From Tubiluchus corallicola (taxonomy: Eukaryota; Priapulida; Priapulimorpha; Priapulimorphida; Tubiluchidae), in contig JAQGDQ010000090.1 of the NCBI GenBank assembly GCA_030141605.1, positions 346,001 through 410,000 on the forward strand: a stretch of DNA of 64,000 nt, in the 5' to 3' direction. The notes below the pieces were generated by a model. It worked only from the letters and a program-made list of their open reading frames with translations, was not told the origin of the DNA and made no database searches. The translations under genes and the position numbers were made by a program. Shown here piece by piece: positions 1-12,300 of this stretch. How positions within the stretch are numbered: the stretch's first letter is position 1; every line of letters begins with the position of its first letter.

Positions 1-61
1 AGAAACTTTTTGCTTTCATTATGTGGAGGTGGAAACTGTCATTAACTTGGCCTTCTTAGGT

Positions 62-73
62 ACAACAGGATGG
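62..73 (+). promoter_or_regulatory. A-family intronic element before cassette 1
   Basis: ACAACAGGATGG, preceded at 45 by acttgg; ends 57 nt before the acceptor-cassette boundary. Confidence 0.5.
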
Positions 74-130
74 CTGATTTCAATCAAATAGCTGGTTGCC
101 TTTTGTAATTGCTTATTCGAACATTTTAAG

Positions 131-306
131 CTGGCTTAAGAATGGTAGAGAACTAACCGTCACTCCTGGAAGGCAAATCATGGAAAATCTTGTTGCATCA
201 ACTTTGACTATAATGTCTGTGAACTCGCTTGACACAGGCAATTACACTTGCCAAGCTGAAAATGAAGTTGGTCAGACATCTTACTCTGCAGCGCTGATTG
301 TTAATG
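131..306 (+). CDS. Dscam: Ig7b cassette 1
   Basis: 176 nt. It opens C|TGG (WLKNGREL), has GNYTCQAEN on strand F and ends IVN-G before donor gtgagg. It is the first cassette visible; nothing cassette-like lies in 1-130, so it is either the first of the array or the array continues beyond the window. Confidence 0.85.
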
Positions 307-3300
307 GTGAGGTTTACTAATTTTTTGCTGTTTTACAAATAGCTAAGGAATGTTTGTGAGTTTGTGGCCCTGATTGGGCATACCTTGGCAAAACAGGATG
401 GACGTCAGGATCTGGTAAAAACTCAAGTTATTAAATAAACACAATTTCTTGTTTGTAAGATGGTTGAAAGATGGTAAGCCTCTTCCTAAACGTGTTGCTG
501 GTGAAGTGATGGAAGGAAGGTTCGCTTCAACTCTAGTTATACCAAGAGTGAATGCTTCCCACAGTGGTAACTATGCTTCAGAATTTGGCAGGCTCTGCGA
601 GCTATTCTGCAAAGCTTATTATCGACAGTAAGTAAAGCTGTATACTTGCGTTTGTTAGCACAGGTTCTAGGAGCAGAAATGTAAATTTTGGCAAAGAATT
701 ACCATTCTTTGAACACCTGCCATTTTTAAGTCTTATAACAGAGGTAGTCACTGTTGTCATTTTGACCATATGCCAATCTAGCACCTGGAATATGTAATGC
801 AGGAACCATGAGGCGATTTTTAGAAGTGCCAATAAATTATTAAGAATCTCAAAGTCAAGGTAAGTTTAATGGCATTTAGAATCCGTTCACGCAGAATAGA
901 CTTGGTCACAGGATGGCATCTTATTTTGTAAAATCGTTAAGTCATAAATGCAAATTTCACGTAGTTGGCTCAAAGACGGAATGGCTATTCCCAAAAATCT
1001 GAAGGTGAAGGAATTTTTCGGAGATGGAGTGGCTTCGACGCTGGTCATTCAGAATGTCAATGCTAACCACGCTGGGCACTACATGTGCATTGCTGAGAAT
1101 AATGTAGCAGCTGCAATGTTCATGGCTGAACTGATAGTAGACGGTAAGCTTGCTTTTGTTAAAAAACTTCCTTACATGTTAATGAGTGAGAAAACACCAA
1201 GAGTGGCAACAGGAGGCCACTTTGGCATCTTCCTTGAAGAAATGTTTGGAGTTGTGCTAAGTATTTTTGTTATTATTATTATTATTTAGTTGGCTGAAGG
1301 ATGAAAAAGTCATTCCTACGAATTTACAAGTAGAACACTATATGAATGGCGGTGTCGCATCTGCACTTGTTGTACAGAGTGTGAAAGTTATCCACACTGG
1401 AAATTACACCTGTGTTGCCGAAAATGCAGTTGGAACCATGAAATATACTGCAAGCCTCGTAGTTGATGGTAAATATTTCAAAATGGAATGAAAATTTGGC
1501 AAATAGGATGGTCGCATTCGTATTCTAATACAAGCAGTAGGGTCTGTAAAGTCTTTTGTATCTGGTGTTTTAGTTGGTTAAAAGATGGTAGTACCATAAA
1601 TGACAGTCTGAAGGTGGAGCGTTACGTGGAGAGTGGAGTAGCGTCCACACTTGTAATACGGAGAGTAAAGGCCAGTCACTCCGGAAATTACACTTGCATT
1701 GCTAAGAATGCTGTTGCAATGGCCAGATTTGTAGCTGAACTTGTCGTTAATGGTGAGTTTAAATGCTTATCAGCAAACATCAAGATTTGGTGTGCAGAAT
1801 GCAAGTGTGGCACCAAACTCATTTAAACTGGCATAAAATGCTTATTCTTTGTTTGCGTAGCTGGTTTAAGGATGGCTTTCCAATTCCCGATAACTTGGAA
1901 GCTGGCCAGCATGGCGGGGATGGTGTCGCCTCTATGCTTGTGATTCAGAGTGTGACACGGGAACATTCTGGCAACTACACATGTTCTGCTAAAAATGTCG
2001 TGTCTGAGGCTAGTTACACTGCTGAATTAATTGTGAATGGTAAGGTTTTAATTATATTTGCAATCATTACCAAACCTTGGCGAATAGGATTACCTCTGGA
2101 AAAACTCCAGCAGTCATTCTGAGCAAGTCATAATCCAGCCACAATAATTTACTTGCTTAGATGGTTGAAAGATGGATTTGCAATGCCTGATGCATTAAAA
2201 GTGGTACACCATGTTGAACAAGGGGTAGCTTCAATGCTTGTCATTCAGAGCGTAACGCGGGAACATTCCGGAAACTATACATGCACTGCAAAAAATGCTG
2301 CTGCAACGAGTAGTTATACGGCGGAGTTAATAGTCAATGGTATGTTTTTTTAAGTTGTTCATTTTCCAAGCACCAGAACTTGGCAAACAGGGGTGTGCTA
2401 GTGGCGAGCTGTTGTAGTTAAAATATGTCATTTACTTAGATGGTACAAAGATGGCAGTGTAATACCTGCTCATTTAAAAGTGGGGCAGCATACTGTGGAA
2501 GGAGTAGCATCAAATCTTGTGATTCAAAGTGTGGTGGGTGAACACACTGGAAATTATACGTGCACTGCTGAGAATGATGTATCATTTGCTAGTTATACTG
2601 CAGAATTGATAGTAAACGGTGAGTTGGTTTTTATGTTTTATCGATACCAGTTCTTGGCAAACAGGATTATGCTGGCCGTTGAATAAACTTCTTGGACAAA
2701 TTGATTTATAAATTCTTGTTTGCTCATTAGATGGTTCAAAGATGGATCTGTAATACCAGATATGTTAAAGGTGGGACGACATACAGAAGAAGGGGTGGCC
2801 TCCACTCTTGTAATTCAAAGTGTAACACAGAAACACTCAGGAAATTATACGTGTTTTGCTAAAAATGCTGTGTCAGCGGTTAATTATACTGCTGAGTTAA
2901 TAGTGAATGGTAAGTCCTTTTCAGTGCCTCATCTACATCTTTTTATCAGTTCGAGTAACTTCTTTTCATTGAAGTTCTTGGAAAACAGGATGGAATGACT
3001 GTCTGCTGCTTGACCAGCTGAAAGTTGTTTATTTTTGAGCTTCGTTGACAGCCATCTTTTTATAGCTGGTTAAAAGATGGAGATGCTATTCGGTTTGATC
3101 CAGATCAGGATATAGAAGTAGTTCCTAGTCGTTATGCTTCAACACTTGTAGTGCCGGAAGTAGCTAGTCATCACACGGGAAATTATACATGCATTGCCCA
3201 AAACAAGGCTGGCATCGCTACATATACTGCAGAATTGATTGTCGATGGTATGTCATTTGGTGGTATGAGCTCATACAGCTGTGTAGGTCTTCTCTTTCAA

Positions 3301-6300
3301 CTTGTGCTGAATGTAGATTCAGTGAGGTGATTATTGCTGTGTTTAACAATTCTAGTTGGCAAAAGGATAGTGTGCCAATACCATTGAACTTTGGCATTGA
3401 ACATCAGGCATTTCCAAATGGGTTCGCTTCTACCTTAGTTATTCCTTTTGTCAAAGAACATCATGTTGGGAATTATACTTGTATTGCTGAAAACAGTGCG
3501 GGGAACACCCGATTTACAGCTCTTCTCAAGGTTGACGGTAAGCTTTTAAATAAGTGTTGAGGCAAAGTCTACGTAGACAACTTAAAAACTCTTAAACCGA
3601 TGACCTACTTGTGATTTTTATGAGTACTGTGGTGTTGTTAGCTGGCTGAAAGATGGTGCTACTGTTGAAAATGGCACGGGAATACATCACGAGGTTGTTT
3701 CCTATGGATTTGCCTCAACATTGGTTATTCCTCGAGTGCAGGCGCGTCACCGTGGTGACTACATGTGCATTGCAGAGAATGCTGCCGGAATTGCTTTGTT
3801 CCAAGCATCTTTAATTGTAAATGGTAGGAAAGTAAAGTACTGTTTTTAGCATAGAATCGCTTGTCACATTTTTTGATATAGATCTGTGTACCAGTGCATT
3901 TGATGCTTTTATTGCAGTGATTAGTTTCCATGAAATTATGATTTTGCTTCACCATTCCAAAAGCAGGTAGCTGTTATGTACAAATTATACTTTCATCTAA
4001 GAGCACTGCAGATTCATTTTAGTCCACCACTGGCTAGATTAGTGTTTAAAGGTCCGGTGTTTGAAGGTATGCCAAATGAGTTGCACTTACCTTTGGTGTG
4101 AGTTGATGCTTGGTCCTTAGTTCTTTAAAACACCTTATCGACACACAAACCTCAAAGCTTGGCGATATGACTATTTTTCAAACGATCATACAGTGAATTA
4201 TATGAAAACACTTTGGCAGATGGCTTAAAAATTCAAATGCGGTGCCATTAGAGAAAGGTATTGAGGTGTACACGGGTGGTGGCTTTGCTTCAACTTTAGT
4301 GATTCCTGTTGTTACGGCTGCTCACAGTGGAAACTACACTTGTATCGCAGAGAATGGTGCCTCCTACACCAATTATACGGCAACTCTCACTGTTGATGGT
4401 AAGCCATATGGAAGACTTGCTTGGCAATGGTTTTTGTGACATAGTGATCAGTTTCATTCCAATCTTTGACTTATTTCTGTACTTCTATACTATAATTCTT
4501 TGACTATATTAAGAGAAACATTGCTTAGACAAAAAATGCCATTTATAAGTGCAGAATTTGTCTTCTGGTTTTTAGGATTAGTTTAGGCCCACAGGCTTGC
4601 AGTTGTTAGTGCCAATGCTTCTTAGAACTCAGACCCAAATGCTTGTTGAAAGTCGACATGCTCCTTTTGTCACCAATTCATTTCTGCTAAGTATTTTTCT
4701 ATAATTGCTTGTGGCTTCTTGAAAGGGCGAGTATCGAAAAGGTAAGTGACATATGTTGAGATTAGTTACAATTGCAAATGTTAGTCAAGTACACCTCTGT
4801 CACAGTGGACATGGACTGTGTGTGAGCTGATATTTGGATCTTCTTTGCCTTTTGTATATGGCGTCTTGAAATCACTCGCTGACAAAGATTCATTCAGATA
4901 TGTGTGCATTTCTTAATATTCCTGAGAAAAATTTTCGGTAATTTTCGTAGTTGGTTTAAGAACTCAATCGAAGTACAGACAAGCAGAGATATTGAAGTCT
5001 ACAAGGACGGGGGATTTGCATCTACACTCGTGATACCTGTTGTTGCAGTACGACATACTGGCAATTATACTTGTGTAGCTGAGAATGATGTATCTCACAC
5101 CAATTACACTGCAACACTTACAGTTGATGGTAAGCTATGTAAAATTTACCATTTATCATGGCCTCCCTCTTCTGCCATGTAATGTTGAATAGTTTTGCAA
5201 AATATGAGAAACAAAACAAAATGCCAGTGGGTGTTAGTTTTTGCTACGTTGATTGTCGATTATTTATGATACAGTACTTCTAGCTTCCAATCATTGTTTA
5301 AGGTAAGCTGTGTGAGCACACACTCAGAAAGCTGCTTTAACTTTTATGGTCACATCATGTTTGCCTTCATTGGGCTCGCAGTCTTTCAGCCATCTTTCGA
5401 AGAACTTCAAAAGCCTTATTAAATGCATTCAGGTTTTAAAGTACGTTCTTGTAATAGTTGGAAAAAGGACGGTGCAACACTTCTGACCGAAAACATTGAT
5501 GGTGTTTACATTGATGACCTGCGGGAATTCGCTTCGACACTAGTAATACCCAAAGTTAAACGAGTGCATGCTGGAAATTACAGCTGCATTGCCAAGAATC
5601 CAGCTGGACATGCCTCTTTTGTTTCTCAGCTAGCAGTGGATGGTAAGAATCTTTAATTCAGCACCAGGACTTGCAGAATACAAAAGCAGGATGGCCCTTT
5701 GAAAAATTTCACATTTGACGACGTTGTATTTCGCCAATGTTGTATTGTAGATGGTTAAAGGATGGCATGGAGTTGAGACCAAATTCAGATCTGGAGATTT
5801 CTCCTACACGTTATGCATCCACGCTTATTATTGCTAGCGTTAGACCTCTTCATGCTGGCAATTACACTTGCATAGCTCGAAATTCTGCCTTTGCAACTAG
5901 TTTCACGTCCACACTAATCGTCGATGGTAAGTTGTTCTTAGGCTCATGTGTAGTTGCCACTGTGTGGTGGATGGTCGAAACTTTCCTTTCCAGCTTTAAC
6001 ATTTGCTTCCTACCATAACTCATGCTGTTGTTACTAGTTGGTTCAAAGATGAAATGCATTTGACAAATGTGCAGTCACACTAATCGTTGATGGTAAGTTG
6101 TTCTTAGGCTCATGTGTAGTTGCCACTGTGTGGTGGATGGTCGAAACTTTCCTTTCCAGCTTTAAGATTTGCTTCCTACCATAACTCATGCTGTTGTTAC
6201 TAGTTGGTTCAAAGATGAAATGCATTTGACAAAAGTGCAGTCACACGTTGAAATAACTTCAACAAGGTTTGCTTCGATGTTAGTCATTCCTCGAGTGACG

Positions 6301-9300
6301 GCCAACGACAGTGCAATCTATACGTGTGTAGCATCCAACTCTGCATCCAATGCTTCGTTTTCCAGTCACCTTGCTGTTGACGGTACGTGTTTGATGATTA
6401 TGTCGATCATGTCGATTATGTCGATCATGTTATCGCTCGATTAGAAAACCAGATGCAAATTTTCTTTGTTGTTTGGTTTGTTTCAATGCTTGCAAGCGGC
6501 CAGTGTGTCCGTGGTGTCCAGTGCTTATTTGCAAAGACTAATTTTGTTAGCACTTAATTAATTACTGAGTTCGAGCTGTCATAATATTTCTGGAGAGGTT
6601 ATTTACTTGGATATGGCGATGCTGGTTACTACACGGATTTCTATATTTTCCAGTTTGCTTTAAGATGTCCACTAGGGGTGAGCATTCTCTAACGGAAAGT
6701 GAATTCGAATCTAATCGAATTCGAATCGAGATAAAAAGATTTTCGAACAAGTTTTTGAACCACCTGTAAAAATTTGTCTTACAAAGATCATGCATATTAC
6801 TCGATTATGTTCTACAGTACAACCACCAATAACTTGTTTAAAAACTGTGCACAGAGATCACAGCTAAATAATGCTAACTCCATGATGTTGCTATCGTTTT
6901 AATGATAAAGAACGTATGTGATTGAAGTGCTGAATTATTCGAATCTGTAGTTTTAGGTTCAAACTAAAAAACTTTCAAATCGAATTCGTACGTTCAATGC
7001 TCACCCCTAACGTTCACGTAGTTATGTAATGAGTTTGTCACAGTAGTCTGTTGTCTGTCATGAACAGATAAACTAGATTCCTTGCACACGTCATAAAAAG
7101 AGCTTTTCCTTGGCTTAGACTTATCAACATCATTCTGTACTTTTTTGTAAACATTCTGTAAGCATTTTCCACTATATAAGCAAGCAGTAAAATTTTCAGA
7201 GCCTTGTGCTTAGTTGAAGTGACGTCTTTTGGTCTTTTAATATCATTTGATACCACTATGTGTGGTGTGAGCTCTGCACTTCGCACAGTCCTTCCACTCT
7301 GTCATCTTCTCATACTGAGAAACTTTCCAAATTTTCATTATTGTTACTAGTTGGTTAAAAGATGGATCTGAAATCAGTTCCGATTCAGGCGTGCTGCTGC
7401 TTGTTCCGAATAAAGCAGCTTCGATGATAGTCATTGAGACTGTAAAACCAGATCACCATGGCAACTACACATGCATTGCTGAAAATGATGTGGCAATGAC
7501 TAGTTATACTAGTCAGCTTTTTGTTAATGGTATGTATAAATGGCAGAAAATTCAGCTGCTCCAGTGGTATATTTCTTGCATTGTACTGAGAAAACATATT
7601 GAATTTCAGTTGGTTAAAAGAACGTAAATTCATTGCTCCTAACTTGCGTGTAGAAGTTGTAAAACATAAAGCCGCATCTATGCTTGTTATTGGTTCTGTT
7701 ACTTCAAGCCACAGTGGAACGTACACTTGCCTTGCCTCTAATGCAGCAGGTCATGCCAGTCTGTCTGCTGAGTTAGTGGTGGATGGTATGTATTCATCAT
7801 CAACCTGCACCACATGTTTTCTTTATCATGTTTCTGCCATATTTCACCCAGCTGAATCATATTTTTGTGATTTTTGGCAACTAGTCTCAATAGTTTGATT
7901 TTTACCATGCAGTTGGACTAAAGATGGCAGATCGGTACCATCTCACTTGGGTGTGGAAATGTTTACTCCAAGTGAAGTTGCGTCAATGATCGTCATCAAG
8001 TCGGTTAGCGCCAATCATTCCGGTTCTTACTCTTGCACGGCTGAAAATGCAGCTGGTAAAATAAGCTTTAGTGCTGCCCTTATTGTGAATGGTAAGTTAC
8101 ATTCTTTGTTAACATTCAAACTAAATCCCTCCAGCAAGGTTTTCGTCTTTCATGCAGGTATATCAAAACATGTAGGTCCATAATCAACCTTGCCGTTAAG
8201 ATGATTTAATTTGTAAGAGTAGTGCAACTCAAGAATCAGTTGTTAAGTAACAGCTCTAGCCCAAGACTTGGTGAAATAATTCGTGGCATCTAGCTGATTG
8301 GTGAAGTACCAGAAGTTGTTGTTTTACCATCGTTTTGCTGTAACAAGTCTATTACGTAGGTGGCTGAAAGATAGGCAACATATTCCACTTAACTTGAATG
8401 TAGAGATTCACAACTCCAGCGTTGTAGCTTCTATGATAGTTATACAAAGCGTTTCGTCTTTTCATGCTGGGAATTATACATGCATTGCAGAGAATTCTGC
8501 TTCTCATACAGAATATACATCACAACTTCTAGTTGATGGTAAGCAGCATTATGCTGTCATTTGCAAGACATTTGTTATTACCTTTTTATTGATATTTGAT
8601 TATCAAACACCTTTGCCCGATTGCTTTAAGTTTGACTGCAATAATGAGGATTCAGATAGCATGTGTATCATTTATTTTCATCAAAAATGGAAAAGGTGAG
8701 TCGTTTATTTTTTTCATTTTTGTTTGCAATAAAGAAACAGACATTTGTAAACCTAGTAAAACTAGAGGTAAAGCAAATTTTCTTTTATACCTTGCAAGTC
8801 TAATTTTCCAAGACTTGGCAGACGGATGGTCATTTTTCCTTGAATGCCTTATGGCTGTTATCTATGTGTGTTTGTCTCTTGATAGCTGGCTTAAAGATGG
8901 CAAACCCATCGTTGATGACAAGTCAATCGAAAGTGTAGAAACTGACGTTTCGTCGATGTTGCTAGTACGGCGAGTGCGTCCTTATCATAGCGGCATTTAT
9001 ACATGTGTGGCCAGCAATAATGCCGCAGATACCAACTTTTCTGCTGAACTTGAAGTTGATGGTAAATTGCCTTCAGAAATTAGTCTCGACACTCATTTCA
9101 GCACTTTCTATAATAATAAGTCACATGGTTAGTGAGGTGGGAATGTGCTTGGATGCTGATCTTTTTACTGTGAGCCTTAAGGGCGCTTAGAACTTGATAG
9201 CATTCAGTTTCCTGTGTTTCTTAATTGCTGGAGTTGCCTTGGTAGGTTGATCCGTTAGAGTTATGTTGGCTGTTTCATCAGTTAAGATTGAATTATGTGT

Positions 9301-12300
9301 TCACGTTTTTGATTTCATTTGGTGATACAGTAATTTCTTGACTCATTTAGAAATCTTAATTTTTTGACAGTTTAGTTGTCTTTGAGTGTTTTGCAAAGTA
9401 GACAAATTAGTGACATGTATGGATTTTAAAACAAGCTACAATACAGTTTTGAAAGCATCTCTGACTTGAAGATTTGTGCTCCAAGACTTTGCAGGCCATT
9501 GGTAATTCTTTCCATGAATCCGCTCATTCATTTAATTCTACTGAATTTATCTCTCAATACATGGCTGAAGGCTGGAAACCTTCTTACTTCTAACACCTCT
9601 CATCTGCGCATTTTAAATCGTGAAATAAAACACATTTGATTATCCTGAAAAAGGCTCATTCTCCAAGACTTGGCAGACCACTAGCCATCTATCCTAGAAA
9701 CTTTTCACTTCTGTAATTCTCCTGAATTTATCGCCTAATTGCTGGCTGATAAATGGCAAACTTCCCTTCACCAGCATGTCTGTTGAGCGCATGGAAAGTG
9801 ATGTTTCATCTATGCTGCTAGTACGACAAGTGCGTAATTACCATAGTGGAAATTATACGTGCGTAACAAGCAATGGTGCTGCAGACATTTCACTGCTGAA
9901 CTTATAGTTAATAGTAAGTCTAAATTATGGAATGCATTTGTCAGTTGTGAGGGGAGCTTGGTCGTTTTTCATAGTAATATGGTGAGTAGTATATTGTTAT
10001 TTACAAATTGAAAGACAGTCAGCTTTTCACAAGTAGAAGTCAAAAATTGTAAATCAGTTTACTTATAGCCATTTACCTACCTATTTTTTAAACTTGAAAC
10101 GGGCATGCAACCTTGCAAATTATCTGTCTTTCTTTCAACCAGCAAAGCTTGTTGGCTTTGTCTAGTGTCCCTTTAAAAGTTCTGAACTTTTGCAGCTGGT
10201 ACAAAGATAGTCAACATATAGAAGCTGGTGAAGGCATTAAAATGATTGACGATGAATTTTCTTCAACCCTCGTCATTCGTCATATAACTGCTAGTCATTC
10301 CGGCTTTTATACATGTTCTGCCAGTAATCCCGTGTCTGTGTCTACATTTTCTGCAAGACTAGTTGTCGACGGTATGTTTTCACAATGGAAGTTACATGTG
10401 GTTCACACAAACTTTTTTATGTTCATTGTTTCTACATTTCCTTCATGTATCAAATCATCTAAATACTTATTTTAGAGTTAACAAATCAAATATCTTCTGA
10501 ATCGTTACTAAGTGTTTAGCAGAGGTGTGTAACCGTTTTTTCATCAGCTTACCTTCCTGAACAAAAGTGCACTGCAAAGGCCGTCTTTTAACCAGCTGCT
10601 TTTTCTGCATCTAGAACTTTCCGAAAGGTCATTTACATGTAATTATAGTTGGACCAAAAATGGCAAAGGTTTGGATATGATAAATGTTAAGATAATGGAA
10701 GATGAATTTGCTTCAACGTTAATCATTCGTGTAGTCAATGCGCAACATGGCGGGAATTACACATGCACGGCTGCCAATGCCGTCGCAGCTGTAAACTACA
10801 CAGCACATCTGACTGTATATGGTAATTATATTTTTAATTTCATTCACAAGACTGTCTTTCAACCAGCGAGTTGTAATCATGACAATTTTTCCACGTATAA
10901 TTCATTATCAACCTTTATAACAGTTGGCTCAAGAATGGCAGTCCTATCTCTTTGGAGGCCGTTATTGAATCAGCAACTGGTTTTGCCTCAACTCTTGTCA
11001 TCGCTTCTGTTAGTTCTCAACATAGTGGCAACTACACTTGCATTGCCGAAAATGCCGGTGGTAGTACAAACTACACTGCAAAATTGAAAGTAGATAGTAA
11101 GATTTTCCAAATTTGTATTTTGGAAGTTAGTGCAATGTATTGTGACATGACATTGCTATGAAAAGTGCTCGTCAGTCAGCTGAAGCTTTGCTTTGTTAGT
11201 TATAAACACTAGCAACAACTGCTGCTCCCAGTTTACCACTTGTGATGCAATCTTTCAACCAGTAAGTCAGCTTACCAATTGTGTTAGCAAAATAATTACC
11301 AAATTATTGACCAAACAAATTTAGCTTTTTACTTAAGTGAATACATAACAAAATTTATTAACAGTTGGTTAAAGGATCATACCACTGTTCCCTTGGATGT
11401 CATTGTTGCATCTGCTACACCATTCACTTCTACTCTTGCCATCAGTGCCGTGAGTCTTAAACACAGTGGCAATTACACCTGTTTTGCTGAAAATGCTGGC
11501 GGTAGCACAAACCACACCGCTGAGTTAAAAGTAGACGGTAAGGAATTTTTGTAAATAACTTAACTTGTTTGTTTTTCCTTACTTTTTGAGCTACATTGGA
11601 TTAGTAATGAGAGTGGATGGCTTAGAGGATTAATATCTTTAATAACGAGGTAGGTTCTGGTCCACTTCATCTTTTAAAGGACTGCTGACAGTCCTTGTCC
11701 TTCAATGTCTTTAGTGGGCAATGCCACTGATGCTAGATTATGCTTTGTAGTGTGTGCTGAACTGTATAAAAAATCATCATGGTACAACAACCATCAAAAC
11801 ATCAAGCACTGGGTGATTGCTTCTTTCAGCCAGCAATTTAACTATTTGTTTGTGCGAAAGTTTTTAGTTAGAATTCACCCAAAACACATTTATTAATAGT
11901 TGGTTGAAGGATAGTGCTTCAGTCGCTGCTGATGTGTTTGTCGTTTCGGCTACACCATTTGCTTCAACTCTAGTCATTCCTGCTGTTAGATTTGAACATA
12001 GTGGAAACTATACCTGCACTGCTGAAAATGCTGGTGGGAGTGCAAGTTACACTGCTAAATTGAAAGTAGATGGTAAGACTTTGCTGTTAGAATTGTAAAC
12101 CGACTTTTTATCATCTAGTACTGATTTGTACAGCCAGGTGCTTGTAATTCCCATGCAGCATCCACTGGAAATATTTATAAATGGCCAGAAGAACAGCCAT
12201 TACTAGAATTCAAATGTAAGGGCAAAGAAACAGCATTTTAGTAGTAAAATGATCAGACCTTGTTGCTAAGCCAGGTATGACAGAATTTCTTACAGTAGTG

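Larger units (their letters stand above)
5911..6242 (+). repeat. 166-bp tandem duplication inside the array
   Basis: 5911-6076 and 6077-6242 are nearly identical (I see three or four substitutions). Each copy holds the end of cassette 16, the intron and the start of cassette 18. The joint creates the stop-containing hybrid cassette 17. Confidence 0.9.

Noticed and set aside
62-2993. A-family element as a cryptic 3' splice site (CAAACAG followed by GATGG)
   Set aside because: It ends in CAG before GATGG and so mimics an acceptor, but it lacks a pyrimidine tract, and the B and C families (CAACCAGC, CCAGCTGAA) do not preserve an equivalent exon start. Not excluded as a decoy.
11780-11830. ATGGTACAACAACCATCAAA as a further Ig7b cassette start
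   Set aside because: Resembles WYKDSQ of cassette 25 but has no AG before it and no Ig second half follows before the next element.
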